A DNA stretch of 64,000 bases from Nematostella vectensis (GCF_932526225.1 NC_064039.1:13286139-13350138); one strand, 5' to 3'. Counted from the stretch's first letter, positions 1 to 10,700 are shown. Program-made: numbers and translations. The notes: a model not told the origin generated them from the letters alone.

Positions 1-100
1 GCACGTGTTTGCGTGGCCGATCTTTAGCCACCCGCAGTAATCTTTTCCGCACGCTCGGTATACCACAGGACAGACGGATGTCTAATTGCAAGTCCAACGC

Positions 101-199
101 CTAATTAATTATTCATGCACGCGAAACACCTGCAGCCCTAATTGATTATTCATGCACGCGAAACACCTGCAGCCCTAATTGATTATTCATGTACGCGAA
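101..199. repeat. 37-bp tandem repeat, about 2.7 copies
   Basis: Units begin at 101, 138 and 175 and share the core ATTCATGCACGCGAAACACC. The third unit is cut short and differs at one base (GTACGC). No gene is seen around it. Confidence 0.8.
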
Positions 200-206
200 A
201 TCTATT

Positions 207-293
207 TGGCCTACATTAGCTTCTGCCGATTGTTTATGTACGTGAAACCGTTATGGCCTACATTAGCTTTTGCCGATTGTTTATGTACGTCTG
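207..293. repeat. 47-bp tandem repeat, about 1.9 copies
   Basis: TGGCCTACATTAGCTT starts at 207 and again at 254, and the unit ends in GATTGTTTATGTACGT. It directly follows the 37-bp repeat and shares its TGTACG-containing tail, so the two blocks may have a common origin. Confidence 0.75.
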
Positions 294-499
294 CCTGATA
301 TATAGAGACGGGGCTGGGAGGCCCGGAGGGGCGATCCGCGCCTCCCAGGCCGTTTCACTGAAACCCCCCAGTCCCCCCCCTCATAGTTTAAAAAGTAGAA
401 AAGACCTGTCAGCCTATTTTTTTAAAACAGCCACAAACTGTGGCCGCCATAACCCAGGATATTACTTGGAGGGCTGCGAAATCCGAAAAAGTTGACCTA

Positions 500-920
500 A
501 CTTTTGCGGAAGGGGGGTGGTAGGGTTTGAGTTTTCTAAAAATCTGAATTATAAAAATCTGACCACCCCCAAAAGAACAAAAAAAAGATTTTTTATGCCA
601 TTGCCGTTTTTCCACGTCTATTATCGGATTTAGCTATAAAAAAATATGCTTTATGGTTCTGTCTTTGTCCACAAACAACACGTCTATTGAGAACCGTGGA
701 AAAGTGGACCTAATTTTTTCGAGGGGGGGGGGGGGGAGTGGAGGGAGTTCTCTGATAAAAATCTGACCATCCGCAAAATCAAAAAGGGATTTTTTATGCT
801 TTTGAATCCGTGGGATGTCTATTGTCGGATTCGACTAAATATCAGAGTGATCTAGCTTTTGTTTTATAGTTTTGTCTACAAATAGCACGTCTATTGAAAA
901 ACAAAAGTTGTCTGGGGTGG
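500..920. repeat. Degenerate tandem duplication, about 205-bp unit
   Basis: Two diverged copies share a G-rich run, ATAAAAATCTGACCA (about 551 and 755), GATTTTTTATGC and CACGTCTATTGA (about 680 and 886). The copies carry no coding capacity. They look like an old duplicated non-coding repeat. Confidence 0.6.
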
Positions 921-2031
921 GGGTGGCGTTTGCACCCCCTGCATCCCCCTGGATACGGGTCTGTATATTAATTTATTATAACTATATAATAAGTAATACC
1001 TATATATAAAAAATGCACGTTTGAGTGCTCGTGCTACTATTAAAAGTAGATCTCATTTATTTCATACGTGTCCTTTTTTCATAAATGTCACCTATCGAGA
1101 TTTTGGACCTCTTCTCTCGCGTGGAGCGCCAAATCTCCAGCTTTTTAGCGTTTCAAAAATTTCTCCTGTATGAAAAAAACAATTGGGGTTGGCAGGTATA
1201 TAAATTGCATTGACTTAAGCCCTTTCAGCAGCACCGCCAGTGGGGAACGGGTGCAAACAGCCATAGAAAAGTAAAGAGAAACGTGATGCTGACTCCAACA
1301 AGGTACCTAGTCTTTCAGATGTTGGGGCCAATGTCGAAAGCGGGTAGATCTGCGAATAAAGAACTGGCCATCATTCTGTAACAACGACAAAGACGACATT
1401 TGGGGACGGTACCGGGTTTACTTGATCGCTGTTACAAAACTGATTTACACAGAGTGTACAAGTAAATTTTAAGATGATGATCTTTGAGGTATTGTACCGC
1501 ACTCCCTTTGAATGCTCTCTAATGACGGCAAGCCCAAACGAGAGACCTTCACTGACACCCCAAAAATCGTTTAGTTTCGTTTGGACAAAATTTTCAGCCA
1601 ATGGGTTGTCGAAGGGCGACCTTCCAACGTGGGCGTGCCAGTGAGTTACCGTTGGACTTGCTGTGACCTATGTAATGTCATAATGATTATACGATTATTG
1701 TTGACTTCGGAGGTAACGCTCTACATGCTTGCTGTGCTAGTGCGCATGACAATCTTCATGCGTGACCACAACGATTGACAACATTTCAATCATTTTTGCA
1801 CTTGCTTCCTTAAAACCAAACCTTGCTATAAAAAAAATTCACTAGCCCTAGATAATACCTAGAGTTACCTGCTCACGAAGTCAAAACCAACTTCCTACCG
1901 GAGGTTGATGAATACAGAACGGGAATAGGCATTCGATTTTCGATTCACGAGTATCTTGAAAACAATATGGACCCGCCTACAATTGGGGAGGGGCCAATTC
2001 CCGTTGACTCATAACTAAACAAAACGCATCA
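921..2031. other. No gene recognised
   Basis: Mixed AT-rich sequence with no convincing exon, RNA gene or transposon end. Short open frames on both strands lack family similarity and splice context. Confidence 0.5.
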
Positions 2032-2520
2032 TTAACTCCCGGCACAAGTTGGCGGCAAATTGTCTAAAATGATAAAGTTATAAAAATAGCAAAACCCGTC
2101 ACCTATCGTTAATTTTCCGCGTGGCAAGTAGTAGGGAAGCCCCGACAACCTGCGATATTTTCCCGTGTGACAATTCGCTTGATGCTCAGGGCGGCACGTC
2201 ACAACTGAGCTGTTTTCAGCAGCATCGGGAAAGGAATTCCCTTCGGTGTCAGGAGACAGGGAGATCTCCATTGGGTATAGGTCAGGGACAGAGGCGAACC
2301 TGGGCAAATTGGTAGGAAAAGGTGGCGTCTCTTCTTCTTCGTCGTCACCATCGGAGACGAGGACGTGGTACGTGGGTTTGATGGCTTGAGGAGCCTTGTA
2401 ACACTCGTCGCGCTCTATCCTGTAAGACATGTTTCTTAGCTGGGAACCTCGGAACTTCTTGACATTTTTCGATTCGTCTTCCAGAAACCAATAGATCAGT
2501 AGATTGCTGCGCACTACCAA
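2032..2520 (-). CDS. Hypothetical acidic open frame, possible exon
   Basis: A 162-codon minus-strand frame. Its middle part has a non-repetitive, protein-like composition: an acidic run (SDGDDEEEETPPFP) followed by Pro/Ser-rich sequence ending before NSSVV. A possible acceptor (TTTCTGGAAG) lies near its 5' side. It is on the same strand as, and downstream of, the discoidin exon at 4,460-4,761, so it could be a cytoplasmic-tail or terminal exon of that gene, but nothing proves the link. I recognise no domain. It may equally be chance coding potential. Confidence 0.25.
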   Translation of the reverse strand: MVVRSNLLIYWFLEDESKNVKKFRGSQLRNMSYRIERDECYKAPQAIKPTYHVLVSDGDDEEEETPPFPTNLPRFASVPDLYPMEISLSPDTEGNSFPDAAENSSVVTCRPEHQANCHTGKYRRLSGLPYYLPRGKLTIGDGFCYFYNFIILDNLPPTCAGS

Positions 2521-2599
2521 CTACAACTATGACTACCACTATTACCTCCACCATGACCAGAGAGTGATTAGCTACTCCAATTTATTTATTATTTTATTA

Positions 2600-2845
2600 C
2601 TACTTTGACTACCACTACTAATATGACTACCGCCGCCACTATGACTACCACTACCACTATGAATATAACTACTGGTATGACTACTACTACCACTATGACT
2701 ACTACTACCACTATGACTACTACTACTACTATGACTATCACTACCACTATGACTACCACTACCACTATGACTACCACTACCACTGTGACTACCACTACTA
2801 CTATGATTGCAACTATGACTTTCACTACCACTGTGACTACACTAT
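2600..2845. repeat. ACT-rich microsatellite
   Basis: Imperfect repetition of ACTACCACTACCACTATG-like blocks (15-18 bp, built from ACT/ACC/ATG triplets). It produces Thr/Met-rich and Val/Ile-rich frames on the two strands that should not be read as proteins. Confidence 0.85.
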
Positions 2846-3086
2846 GTTTGAGCAGGCTGCTACAGAGTCAATTCCAATTCTCATCCTGCGTACAGCTCTG
2901 CTCTCAAAAAGATTGCCTCATACCACGCCTTCACCACAAAGCGAATAAGTCTTGCTTCTATGATAATTGGAAGATCATGCGACACTACTGTGTCCTTGTC
3001 AGAATTACCAGTAAATTCCTGGGAGAAATAAAATGTTCATTATAAATTTATAATTTGTATTGTTAAAAAGATTCCGATTCTAATCG

Positions 3087-3330
3087 TATTTAATCGTGTG
3101 GGTAGATGTCGTTACTCACGTGTGGATAGATATCGTTACTCACCTGTGGATAGATATCGTTACTCACCTGTGGAAAGATGTCGTTGCTCACGTGTGGATA
3201 GGTGTCGTTACTCACGTATGGAGAGATATCGTTACTCACGTTAGGTGTCGTTACTCACGCATGGAGAGATATCGTTACTCACGTTAGATAGGTGTCGTTA
3301 CTCACGTGTGGATAGGTGTCATTGCTCATA
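3087..3330. repeat. 24-bp minisatellite, outer block
   Basis: About ten units of the same 24-bp repeat as 3,498-4,485, more diverged (CACCTGTGG, CACGTATGG and CACGTTAG variants, one short unit). It is separated from the main array by the MITE-like insert at 3,331-3,497. Confidence 0.85.
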
Positions 3331-3497
3331 TTCATAGCCGTAGCAAGCCTCGATTATTTGGGGGGGGGGTCACGATACAGAAACATTAAGGAAACAATGG
3401 GGGGCACAGCCACGCCCCTACTGGTCATTTCCTTATAATTTTTTAAAATATTGGGGGGGCACGTGCCCCCAGTGCCCCACCCCCTGCTACGGCCCTG
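3331..3497. mobile_element. MITE-like insertion inside the minisatellite
   Basis: About 165 bp with imperfect inverted ends (AGCCGTAGCAAGCC on the left, GGGGCACG...CTACGGCCCTG on the right) and two G/C runs. It splits the 24-bp array. The GGCCGTAGCAG end motif also occurs near 22,306, as expected of a dispersed family. Confidence 0.6.
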
Positions 3498-4485
3498 ACA
3501 TGTAAATAGATATCGTTACTCACGTGTGGATATATGTCGTCACTAACATTTGCATAGATGTCGTTACTCACGTGTGGATAGATGTCGTTACTCACGTGTG
3601 GATAGATATCGTTACTCACGTGTGGATAGATGTCGTTACTCACGTGTGGATAGATATCGTTACTCACATGTAAATAGATATCGTTACTCACGTGTGGATA
3701 GATATCGTTACTCACGTGTGGATAGATGTCGTTACTCACGTGTGGATAGATATCGTTACTCACATGTAAATAGATATCGTTACTCACGTGTGGATAGATG
3801 TCGTTACTCACGTGTGGATAGATGTCGTTACTCACGTGTGGATAGATATCGTTACTCACGTGTGGATAGATATCGTTACTCAAGTGTGGATAGATGTCGT
3901 TACTCACGTGTAAATAGATGTCGTTACTCACGTGTAAATAGATGTCGTTACTCACGTGTAAATAGATATCGTTACTCACGTGTAAATAGATGTCGTTACT
4001 CACGTGTGGATAGATATCGTTACTCACGTGTGGATAGATATCGTTACTCACGTGTGGATAGATGTCGTTACTCACGTGTGGATATATATCGTTACTCACG
4101 TGTGGATAGATATCGTTACTCACGTGTAAATAGATGTCGTTACTCACGTGTGGATAGATATCGTTACTCACGTGTAAATAGATGTCGTTACTCACGTGTA
4201 AATAGATATCGTTACTCACGTGTAAATAGATGTCGTTACTCACGTGTGGATAGATATCGTTACTCACGTGTGGATAGATATCGTTACTCACGTGTGGATA
4301 GATATCGTTACTCACGTGTGGATATATATCGTTACTCACGTGTGGATAGATATCGTTACTCACGTGTGGATAGATATCGTTACTCACGTGTGGATAGATA
4401 TCGTTACTCACATGTGGATAGATGTCGTTACTCACGTGTGGATAGATGTCGTTACTTACGTGTGGATAGATGTTCCAGGTGAGGC
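3498..4485 (-). repeat. 24-bp minisatellite of about 40 units carrying a 5' splice site in each unit
   Basis: On the minus strand each unit consists of the last 12 exon bases of the discoidin exon (ATCTATCCACAC, coding I-Y-P-H) followed by 12 intron bases (GTGAGTAACGAY). Each unit thus ends an exon-like stretch at a consensus donor, GTGAGT. The unit next to the exon has GTAAGT and is probably the original donor. Variants include TTTACAT|GTGAGT and one unit (about 3,890) where GTGAGT has become TTGAGT. The array has no stop codon in the frame of the exon. It would read as repeats of NDIYPHVS and then leave the array into the MITE at 3,497. Confidence 0.9.
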
Positions 4486-4761
4486 CGTCTATGTTGTAGG
4501 TAATTCCATAACGCGTCACCCAAAAATCAGTGTAAGGATAGCCCTGTGTGGCTACTCCGGTGATTGTTTTGACACTCAGCAAATCCACCTGTAGATACTC
4601 GCCAGCTTGAAAGTACAGAGGGCGCCAACATCCGAAGGTTTCATGTTGTACGTATCGGTTGTACAATCGCCCTTCCTTAGGCCAACCGTATGGGTCTCTG
4701 AAAGAGCTTGCACTGAACTGACTGTCCAATATTATTGATCGATTGTACAGACCAATAGCAA
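4460..4761 (-). CDS. F5/8 type C (discoidin) exon of a PAN-EGF-F5/8C secreted protein
   Basis: Third recognised exon of the gene that starts at 21,566. The acceptor TTCTTTTAG lies at 4,762-4,770 and the donor GTAAGT begins at 4,459. The 302 bp join in phase to the EGF exon (1 base carried over) and end in phase 0. The encoded sequence is the N-terminal half of a discoidin domain: DSQFSASSFRD near the start, W in GCWRPL, then EYLQVDL, TGVATQGY, FVTRY-like WVTRYGITY and DGLTWNIY. The C-terminal half of the domain is not found in this window and should lie on an exon further left, or the gene is truncated. Such proteins are typically extracellular adhesion or recognition molecules. The exon end is the seed of the adjacent 24-bp array. 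Confidence 0.8.
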
Positions 4762-5085
4762 CTAAAAGAACAACAGCTTTGTATGAGTTAATTTACTCAG
4801 CTTAGGATTCATGATTCCCTTTCCACTAAAGAAAGTAGAGATAATTCTTTCATAGAAAATGCTTGGTTTGGGAAAGCTTATGTGTGTTTGCTCTTTCATC
4901 TAACGCGTCTCGACACTGCTCAACAAGTAAACTACTCACAACTATCCGACAATCTTTTGTGGATTACTGTATCCTAATATAGAATAACCACGTAAATGAC
5001 ATTGAAAAATGGCCATATCTCGTTTCACGAAAAAACCCTCTACCAACCTGGTAAATGACGTGACGACAAATTAATAACGAAGTAC

Positions 5086-5203
5086 CTTTTTGGCAATTAT
5101 TTCCGCTGTATTTTTGAAGACAAACGCAGCTTGCTGTATTATCGTGGTAGTTAGCCCTGCATTTGCCGCCGTTGAGACATTGGGTGGCCACCTGACAGGG
5201 ATG
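5086..5203 (-). CDS. EGF-like exon of the PAN-EGF-F5/8C gene
   Basis: 118 bp between the acceptor TTTTTAG (5,204-5,210) and the donor GTACTT (just below 5,086). It encodes one EGF module with six cysteines in the usual spacing: HPCQVATQCLNGGKC, then ASCVCLQKYSGNNC. Phase 0 entry matches the phase 0 end of the PAN exon at 21,138, and the single base left over matches the discoidin exon. The 15.9-kb intron between this exon and the PAN exon contains the entire endogenous virus. Confidence 0.8.
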
Positions 5204-5697
5204 CTAAAAATTTGAAAATAATTTTTTGTCCGAAGCCTCCTCTTTTTTGTCAAAAATGTCTAGCTAGACACCATATTGAAAATTAACCTGAAGACCTTGG
5301 GGACGAAAATCCTTGCCCGCGTATGGATTACCCTCAGGGGCGAATTTCAATGTAAGTAAATAATAGATTGACTGAAAATAAAAATACGCCAATATCTCAG
5401 AATTCCAGAATTTCCTGTAGCGAAGAGCACTAAATAAATGATACTAGCAGATAAATGCAAATAAATGATACTAGCACTCGCCATTTCGCCGTTAACCCGG
5501 GCCCAAATACAGAAATAAACATTTATGAACATGATTGTCTGAAAAGGCTTTTTGATTGTCTTTGTTTATGTTAATAGCACTAATGAATTTTCTATTTTTT
5601 ATAACTGATTGTCAATTAACGCTACTGATTGTCCAAACGTGTAACTGAATTTTTGATTGCATGCAAAAGAATGTTCATTCCATTCGAATGAATGCCC

Positions 5698-5703
5698 AAT
5701 TGC
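5698..5703. repeat. Target site duplication, left copy (AATTGC)
   Basis: AATTGC directly precedes the left inverted repeat and recurs at 19,973-19,978 directly after the right one. Six-base duplications are the norm for Polinton/Maverick integration by a retrovirus-type integrase. Confidence 0.9.
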
Positions 5704-5935
5704 AGTAGTAAAGTAAGTCTATCTATAGGGTGGATTCCAGTCCCCCGGCCGCGGGGTCGTGGCGCGTTCTGATTGGTTGTTGAGAATGGCGTGCTGTGAT
5801 TGGTTGGTTTTGAGGGGCGGATGTGACATCACGGATGGACTTTGGACTTGGGCCCTTGACCTTTGGACTTTGGCGTGGGGAGGGGTGGGTTGTGATTTGT
5901 GGGATTTGATAGGGCGGAAGTGACGTCATGGTTGA
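5704..5935 (+). repeat. Left terminal inverted repeat
   Basis: Starts AGTAGTAAAGTAAGTC, the 5'-AG typical of Polintons, and matches the reverse complement of 19,741-19,972 with scattered differences and small indels. Shared blocks include CTATAGGGTGGATTCCAG, TCTGATTGGTTGTTG, GTGATTGGTTGG and GGGCCCTTGACCTTTGGAC. The two copies differ enough to suggest old insertion or separate evolution of the ends. Confidence 0.9.
5812..5928 (+). promoter_or_regulatory. Left-end promoter: two ETS/CRE composites, preceded by CCAAT boxes
   Basis: GGGCGGAAGTGACGTCA at 5,912-5,928 is a fused ETS (GCGGAAGT) and CRE (TGACGTCA) element. A weaker copy, GGGGCGGATGTGACATCA, ends near 5,831. Two ATTGG (CCAAT reverse) boxes lie at 5,772 and 5,799, and a TATA-like ATATATAAG at 5,965-5,973 leads into the first gene. 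Transcription factor assignments are from consensus only. Confidence 0.6.
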
Positions 5936-6015
5936 GGGTATTATTATGGGTTACCCTAAAAAGAATATATAAGATATAAGTTTTGAAGCGAAGAACATTG
6001 CTGCTTTGTTTGTTG

Positions 6016-6882
6016 ATGATGAAGTGTTTTTGTGACGTAGAGGTAAAAAAAGTAGGGTCTGCCTTAAAGTGCGGTACTCCTGTGGATTTTTCAAAAGACC
6101 ATATTGGGTGTGACTTTTATTTCAATCGAGACGAGGCCAAAGCAGTGCGAGAGGCTGTCGAGGAGGGAGTTAACGTCACCGATTTTCCAGTGTGTGAACA
6201 TAACCTCATTTGCCGTGTCGGAGTGAGTCCGGGTCAGTTTTCCAACGGTCTCGTGTATTTTGCGTGTGACGTGAGACCTCCAAACAAGAAATGCGACCGG
6301 TTCGTGTGGGCGGAGCCGCCGAAGGAAGCAAAGAAAACGAAGGCAGTGCCACTATGGACACCACCCTCCAAAAAGAAGGTCAAGGGCAAGGGAAAAGGCA
6401 AGAAGGTCCCTACAACCTGCGAAAACGTAAGCGTTCCCGTTCCCCCGCCCAAAGAAGAAGACGTGGAGGAGGAGGATGTGGAGAAGGAGGAGATGCCGGA
6501 TGTAGTGGAAGTGATACCGATGGCGAAGAAGCCGAGAAAGTAGTTGTCGTCGAGAGTGACACTAGCGATGAGGAAGAGGAGGAGTCCATGGAATCTTATA
6601 ACGAACTTGATGATCTTCAGGCTACTTACGATGTGGTTGACACTTATAACGTCATGCATGTCGTGGGTCATAATGTAGAGGCGTTGGTCTTGCGTAGTAC
6701 CCCGTGGCCAAGATCGATAGAATCACGTGTTTTATAAGGCCATAGATACCATGAAGGACTATATGGAATTGGCATGGGAGGGTCTGAAAAAGCTGAGTGA
6801 TAGACTAGGGCTTGCTGTGCAAGGTCATTGGAAATCTTACATTCAAGATTTGTATCCTTTTATCCTCTTCTCTGTCCCGTAG
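6016..6882 (+). pseudogene. GRF-type zinc-finger, acidic protein (viral, frameshifted)
   Basis: First rightward gene, 45 bp after a TATA-like box at 5,965. The first frame (6,016-6,543) has a Cys/His cluster of zf-GRF type: CEHNLICRV, then YFACDV, then KKCDRFVWAE (C-H-C...F-x-C...C-x-x-F-x-W). A Lys/Gly-rich stretch follows. From about 6,390 the +1 frame becomes the more natural one, with a YNLRKRKR basic motif, acidic runs and a stop at 6,737. A further one-base shift in a T run near 6,732 leads to an amphipathic end (DYMELAWEGLKKLSDRLGL) and a stop at 6,880-6,882. GRF fingers bind nucleic acid, and a DNA-binding or early regulatory role is inferred. The 3' end overlaps the RING gene on the other strand by 23 bp. 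Confidence 0.6.
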
Positions 6883-7218
6883 CAAAGTCTATGGTCCCTG
6901 TATCCCTGTGTGGGGGTGCCACCATCCAGTCCTCTATACTCCACCCGTCTCGGTAGTCTACCTCTCTGGTTGTGGTTGTAATAGTTCTGGAAACCATATT
7001 CTCTTCTGTAATGGTGATGGTGATTTTTTTCATCATGGGTCTTGGTGGCGGGAAAATTTCTCCGCGACAGAATGGACAGGAAGCACGTAACCTTCAAATT
7101 GCTGGTTCCTGATAAATTTAGTGAGGCAATGGGAGTGGAGAGATTGCTTGCAGCATTTAATCACCTCCATTGGTTCTCCCTCATTTTCTTGGCAGATGAT
7201 GCACTCATTTGGTTCCAT
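6860..7218 (-). pseudogene. RING-finger protein 1 (viral, one frameshift)
   Basis: Starts MEPNECIICQ with a RING consensus: C-I-I-C, then KCCKQSLHSHC, and in a neighbouring frame CPFCRGEIFPP, which supplies the last Cys pair. The frameshift lies near 7,090, between the two halves of the finger. The reading then ends at 6,860-6,862. The protein would be about 120 residues, a small E3-ligase-like protein as many large DNA viruses carry. A TATAAAAG box on the minus strand (about 7,319-7,327) lies about 100 bp upstream. Its finger resembles that of the second RING gene at 18,026 (both have HCCKQ or KCCKQ then HxxC), so the two probably arose by duplication. Confidence 0.7.
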
Positions 7219-7782
7219 TATTAATTAATTATTTTGGGTTTTATTATTTTGATTTTTTTATTGCTTTGTTGTTTTTGAGTCTTGGTCTGACTGTGAAGTG
7301 GACCCGGCTCGTCGTCGTCTTTTATAGACCTTCAAGTAGGTCATGTGTGTCGATGAGATCATCGGGAACGCTTCTGATTGGCTAAGGGTTGTATTGACCA
7401 ATCAGAGGCTTGGAAAAACGGAAGACGTCATACTGATGATGTCATGGCTTATTTATTTTTACCCACCGCTCCCCCTCCCTTGCTTTTTTTGTTATAAATG
7501 TTATTATAAACAGTATAGAGTGTTTTAAAAAAAATAAAATAATGGTCACGGGATCCCTGTGTATCGATGAGATCATCAGAAACGCCACTGATTGGGTTAA
7601 GTATTTTTATTTGTCCAATTAGAGGGTAGAAAAAAGGTTGAAAATGGAAAATGATTGGTTTATTTTTTTAGAAAAAAAGTATTTTTAGCTTACTAGAATT
7701 CAAGCTTTTTGATTGGATAAGAGTTCTATAAAAGAGGTTGCATTTTCACTCGCATTTCAGTTTGTTTTTGGCGAACTTCGCC
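7219..7782. promoter_or_regulatory. Divergent promoter between RING 1 (-) and PolB (+)
   Basis: Contains facing CCAAT boxes (ATTGG 7,377-7,381 and CCAAT 7,398-7,402, as TCTGATTGG...CCAATCAGA), a GACGTCAT CRE-like site near 7,424, and TATA boxes for each side (minus about 7,319-7,327, plus TATAAAAG 7,737-7,744). A diverged direct repeat of about 80 bp (7,343 and 7,556, both with CGATGAGATCATC then ACTGATTGG or TCTGATTGG) shows that the promoter module was duplicated. No coding sequence is seen here. Confidence 0.65.
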
Positions 7783-10700
7783 ATGGCTTATTATAGTGAT
7801 GATGATGAGTGGCTTACCAAATTGTTAGAAGTGTTACCTGATCCCGAAGAATGAGAAGAAGAAGAAGAGAGTGAACGACTTCCTCCTGATTTAAGTCGGA
7901 CTTACCTCAATTTAGTTCCTTTGACGAATTGTTTGACTATTATTGCACCACAGAGGGGGAGGGGGGAGGAGATTTCGTTTGAAGATCCTTTTTTGAACGA
8001 ACCTGGTCCTTCCGGGTTGCAACAACAACAACAAGAAGGTCGTGGAAAGAAACGCTCTCATGATAGTGATGATGAGGAGAAGGAGGAAGAGGAGAAGGAT
8101 GATGTCACGCATGATTTACGTCAAGTGACTACTCGACATTCTACCAAAATGCATACTGACTGTACCGATTACGAACTGTCGGTCGATCTACCTACTCGTG
8201 GTACTATCAAGGAAGCTTTGGGGGATGTGGAGCGGGTGTAAGACCGGGTCCTCGACGATTCGCTACGCGGGGTGCAAAAGAACGATTACGCGGGCCTTAC
8301 TCTCGATGCCCCTGCTCTCAAGAACCCCATTGCGTTACCGTTTATGCGCCGTCATCAACTTACCCCTCAACGCATTATGGGAGTCGTTGAGACCGTGGTG
8401 CAATCGAACGAACAGTTTGTGTTGCAAGGTAATTTCCATCTCCATGTCGTACGCACGCACATGCCTTTTGGGGATGGAAAACGGGGAAAGTCTAAGAAGA
8501 ATTCCTCTACCCTGGATACGGGAGATTTAGAGACATGGCTTAAGGGAAAAAGAGCATCACTCGCATTAGGAATCACGACGAACTGTGCGCGGCTCAAGCA
8601 CTCGTGATCGCCATGGCTCATCTCACTAAAGATCCTGACTATGTTAAGTTGTACAACCCAAAAGATGGTGGTGCTATACTTCCCTTGCAGACGGAACGCG
8701 CTCGAGCATTGCACAGCGATGCGGGAGTCCCTGAGGGACCGTGTGGTATTCCCAAGATCCAGCAATTTCAGCGCTATCTGGGTGAACGCGGCTTCGAGCT
8801 TAACGTTGTGTCGAGGCAACACGCGAACACGGTGATCTATTCTGGAAACTTACCTGCTCCCGAGTACCGGCTCTACCTCTACTACGCCAAGGACCATTTC
8901 GATTATATCAATAGCATACCGGGGATGCTTGGTCGCTGTTATTATTGTACGAGCTGTCAAAAGGGGTACGATCGAAGAAATCACAAGTGTAACAACCTGT
9001 GCTATGGGTGCGGTGAGCAAGAGTGTTCCCCCTTGGTGCCACCCGCCGAACAAGACCATCGTTGGGAGTGGCAGTATTGTGACGAGTGTTACCGGTACTT
9101 TCGCACGCAGACGTGTTTCGAGAACCACCGACGTGTCAAGTGCTCCGTGTGCAAGAAAGTGGTTAACCCCGACCATTTGTAATACGTGACGTGTGAGACC
9201 TGCAAGGGGTGGTCTATGGATCGCCTGGTGTGCGAGACGTGTGGACTTCGCAGTTTTACCACGGTACAAGCGTTTTCCGACTGGCTGTTCGATGGGAGTA
9301 ATGCTGGCTACACGTGTTTGGCTCACAATTTCAAAGGTTATGACTCCTATTTTATCATCGAATACCTTTTTACGAATGGCTTTAAACCCGAAGTGATTTT
9401 CACCGGAGGAAAGGTCATGTACCTGAACATCAAGTCGTTGCGGATCGACATGAAGTGCACCCTGAACTTTCTGCAGATGTCTTTGAGTAAGCTCCCAAAA
9501 GCTTTCGAGTTTGATCACGTGACCCAAAAGGGAACGTTTCCTCATTTTTGCAATACCCCCGAGCACCAAGACTACGTGGGGCCTATACACGACTTGAGCT
9601 ATTACGACCTTCAAGGGATGAAAGAGGAAGATGCCAGCACCCTACGTGCCTGGCACCAAGCCGAAGTGGCTCGTGGCGCCGTGTTTAACTTGCAAGAGGA
9701 TCTCGCTTCCTACTGTGATCTGAACGTTGAGGTGCTCAAGAGAGCGGTACTCGCTTTCGACGAGCTCATCATGGCCGCTGCAGGTCTTCACCCGTTTCAG
9801 GTCGCCATCACCATTGCCTCGTTGTCCAGCCGTATCCTGCGCACCAAGTTTCTGGAAAAGAAGACTATTGGACTGATACCAACGCGCGGGTACCGTGGCC
9901 ACGACGTTCAATCTCTGAAAGCGTTGCAGTGGTTGAAGTACATCGAACATCGCGAGGGAGAAGGAGTGTTTATTCAGCATGCCGGGAACCGTGGCGAAGT
10001 GCGTTTGGCAGGTCGGATCAAGGTGGACGGGTACGCCGAGTCTACCAACACGTTGTATAAGTACCACGGGTGTTTCTACCATGGTTGCACCACGTGTTTC
10101 CAGCCTCACACTGTCAACCCTTTGACGAACACCACGATGCAAGAGGTTAGCGAGCATACGCGTGCGGTGGAGTTGCGTCTTAAAGCCCAAGGCTACAACT
10201 ACGAAGAGGTGTGGGAGTGCCAGTTTGACGCGAAACTTAACACACACCGAACTGCGAGCTCTCGTGGGGGATGTCGAGCACGGAAAACCTCTTGAAGCTC
10301 GTGATGCTTTTTTCGGAGGAAGGCCCGACGCGATTTGACTGCATTGCGAAGCCGACGTGGAGCAGGGCGAAGAAATTCACTATTATGACTTTACGTCGTT
10401 GTACCCGTGGGTCAATGCCATGTGCGAGTACCCCGTGGGAGTGGTGTGGGAGTGCCAGTTTGACGCGAAACTGAACACACACCCCGAACTGCGAGCTCTC
10501 GTGGGGGATGTCGAGCACGGAAAACCTCTTGAAGCTCGTGGTGCTTTTTCCGGAGGAAGGACCGACGCGATTTGACTGCATTGCGAAGCCGACGTGGAGC
10601 AGGGCAAAGAAAGTCACTATTATGACTTTACGTCGTTGTACCCGTGGGTCAATGCCATGTGCGAGTACCCCGTGGGGCACCCTGACGCGATCCTTACCGA

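Noticed and set aside
2605-3045. Thr/Met-rich open frame
   Set aside because: It is produced by the ACT/ATG triplet microsatellite and has no protein-like flank.
3550-4482. Long plus-strand frame of RYRYSRVD-type repeats
   Set aside because: It is a translation of the 24-bp minisatellite on the strand opposite to the gene. It has no non-repeat part or start context.
3087-4485. Possible CRISPR-like or centromeric array
   Set aside because: Units are directly adjacent without spacers, and the sequence is a copy of the neighbouring exon-intron boundary.
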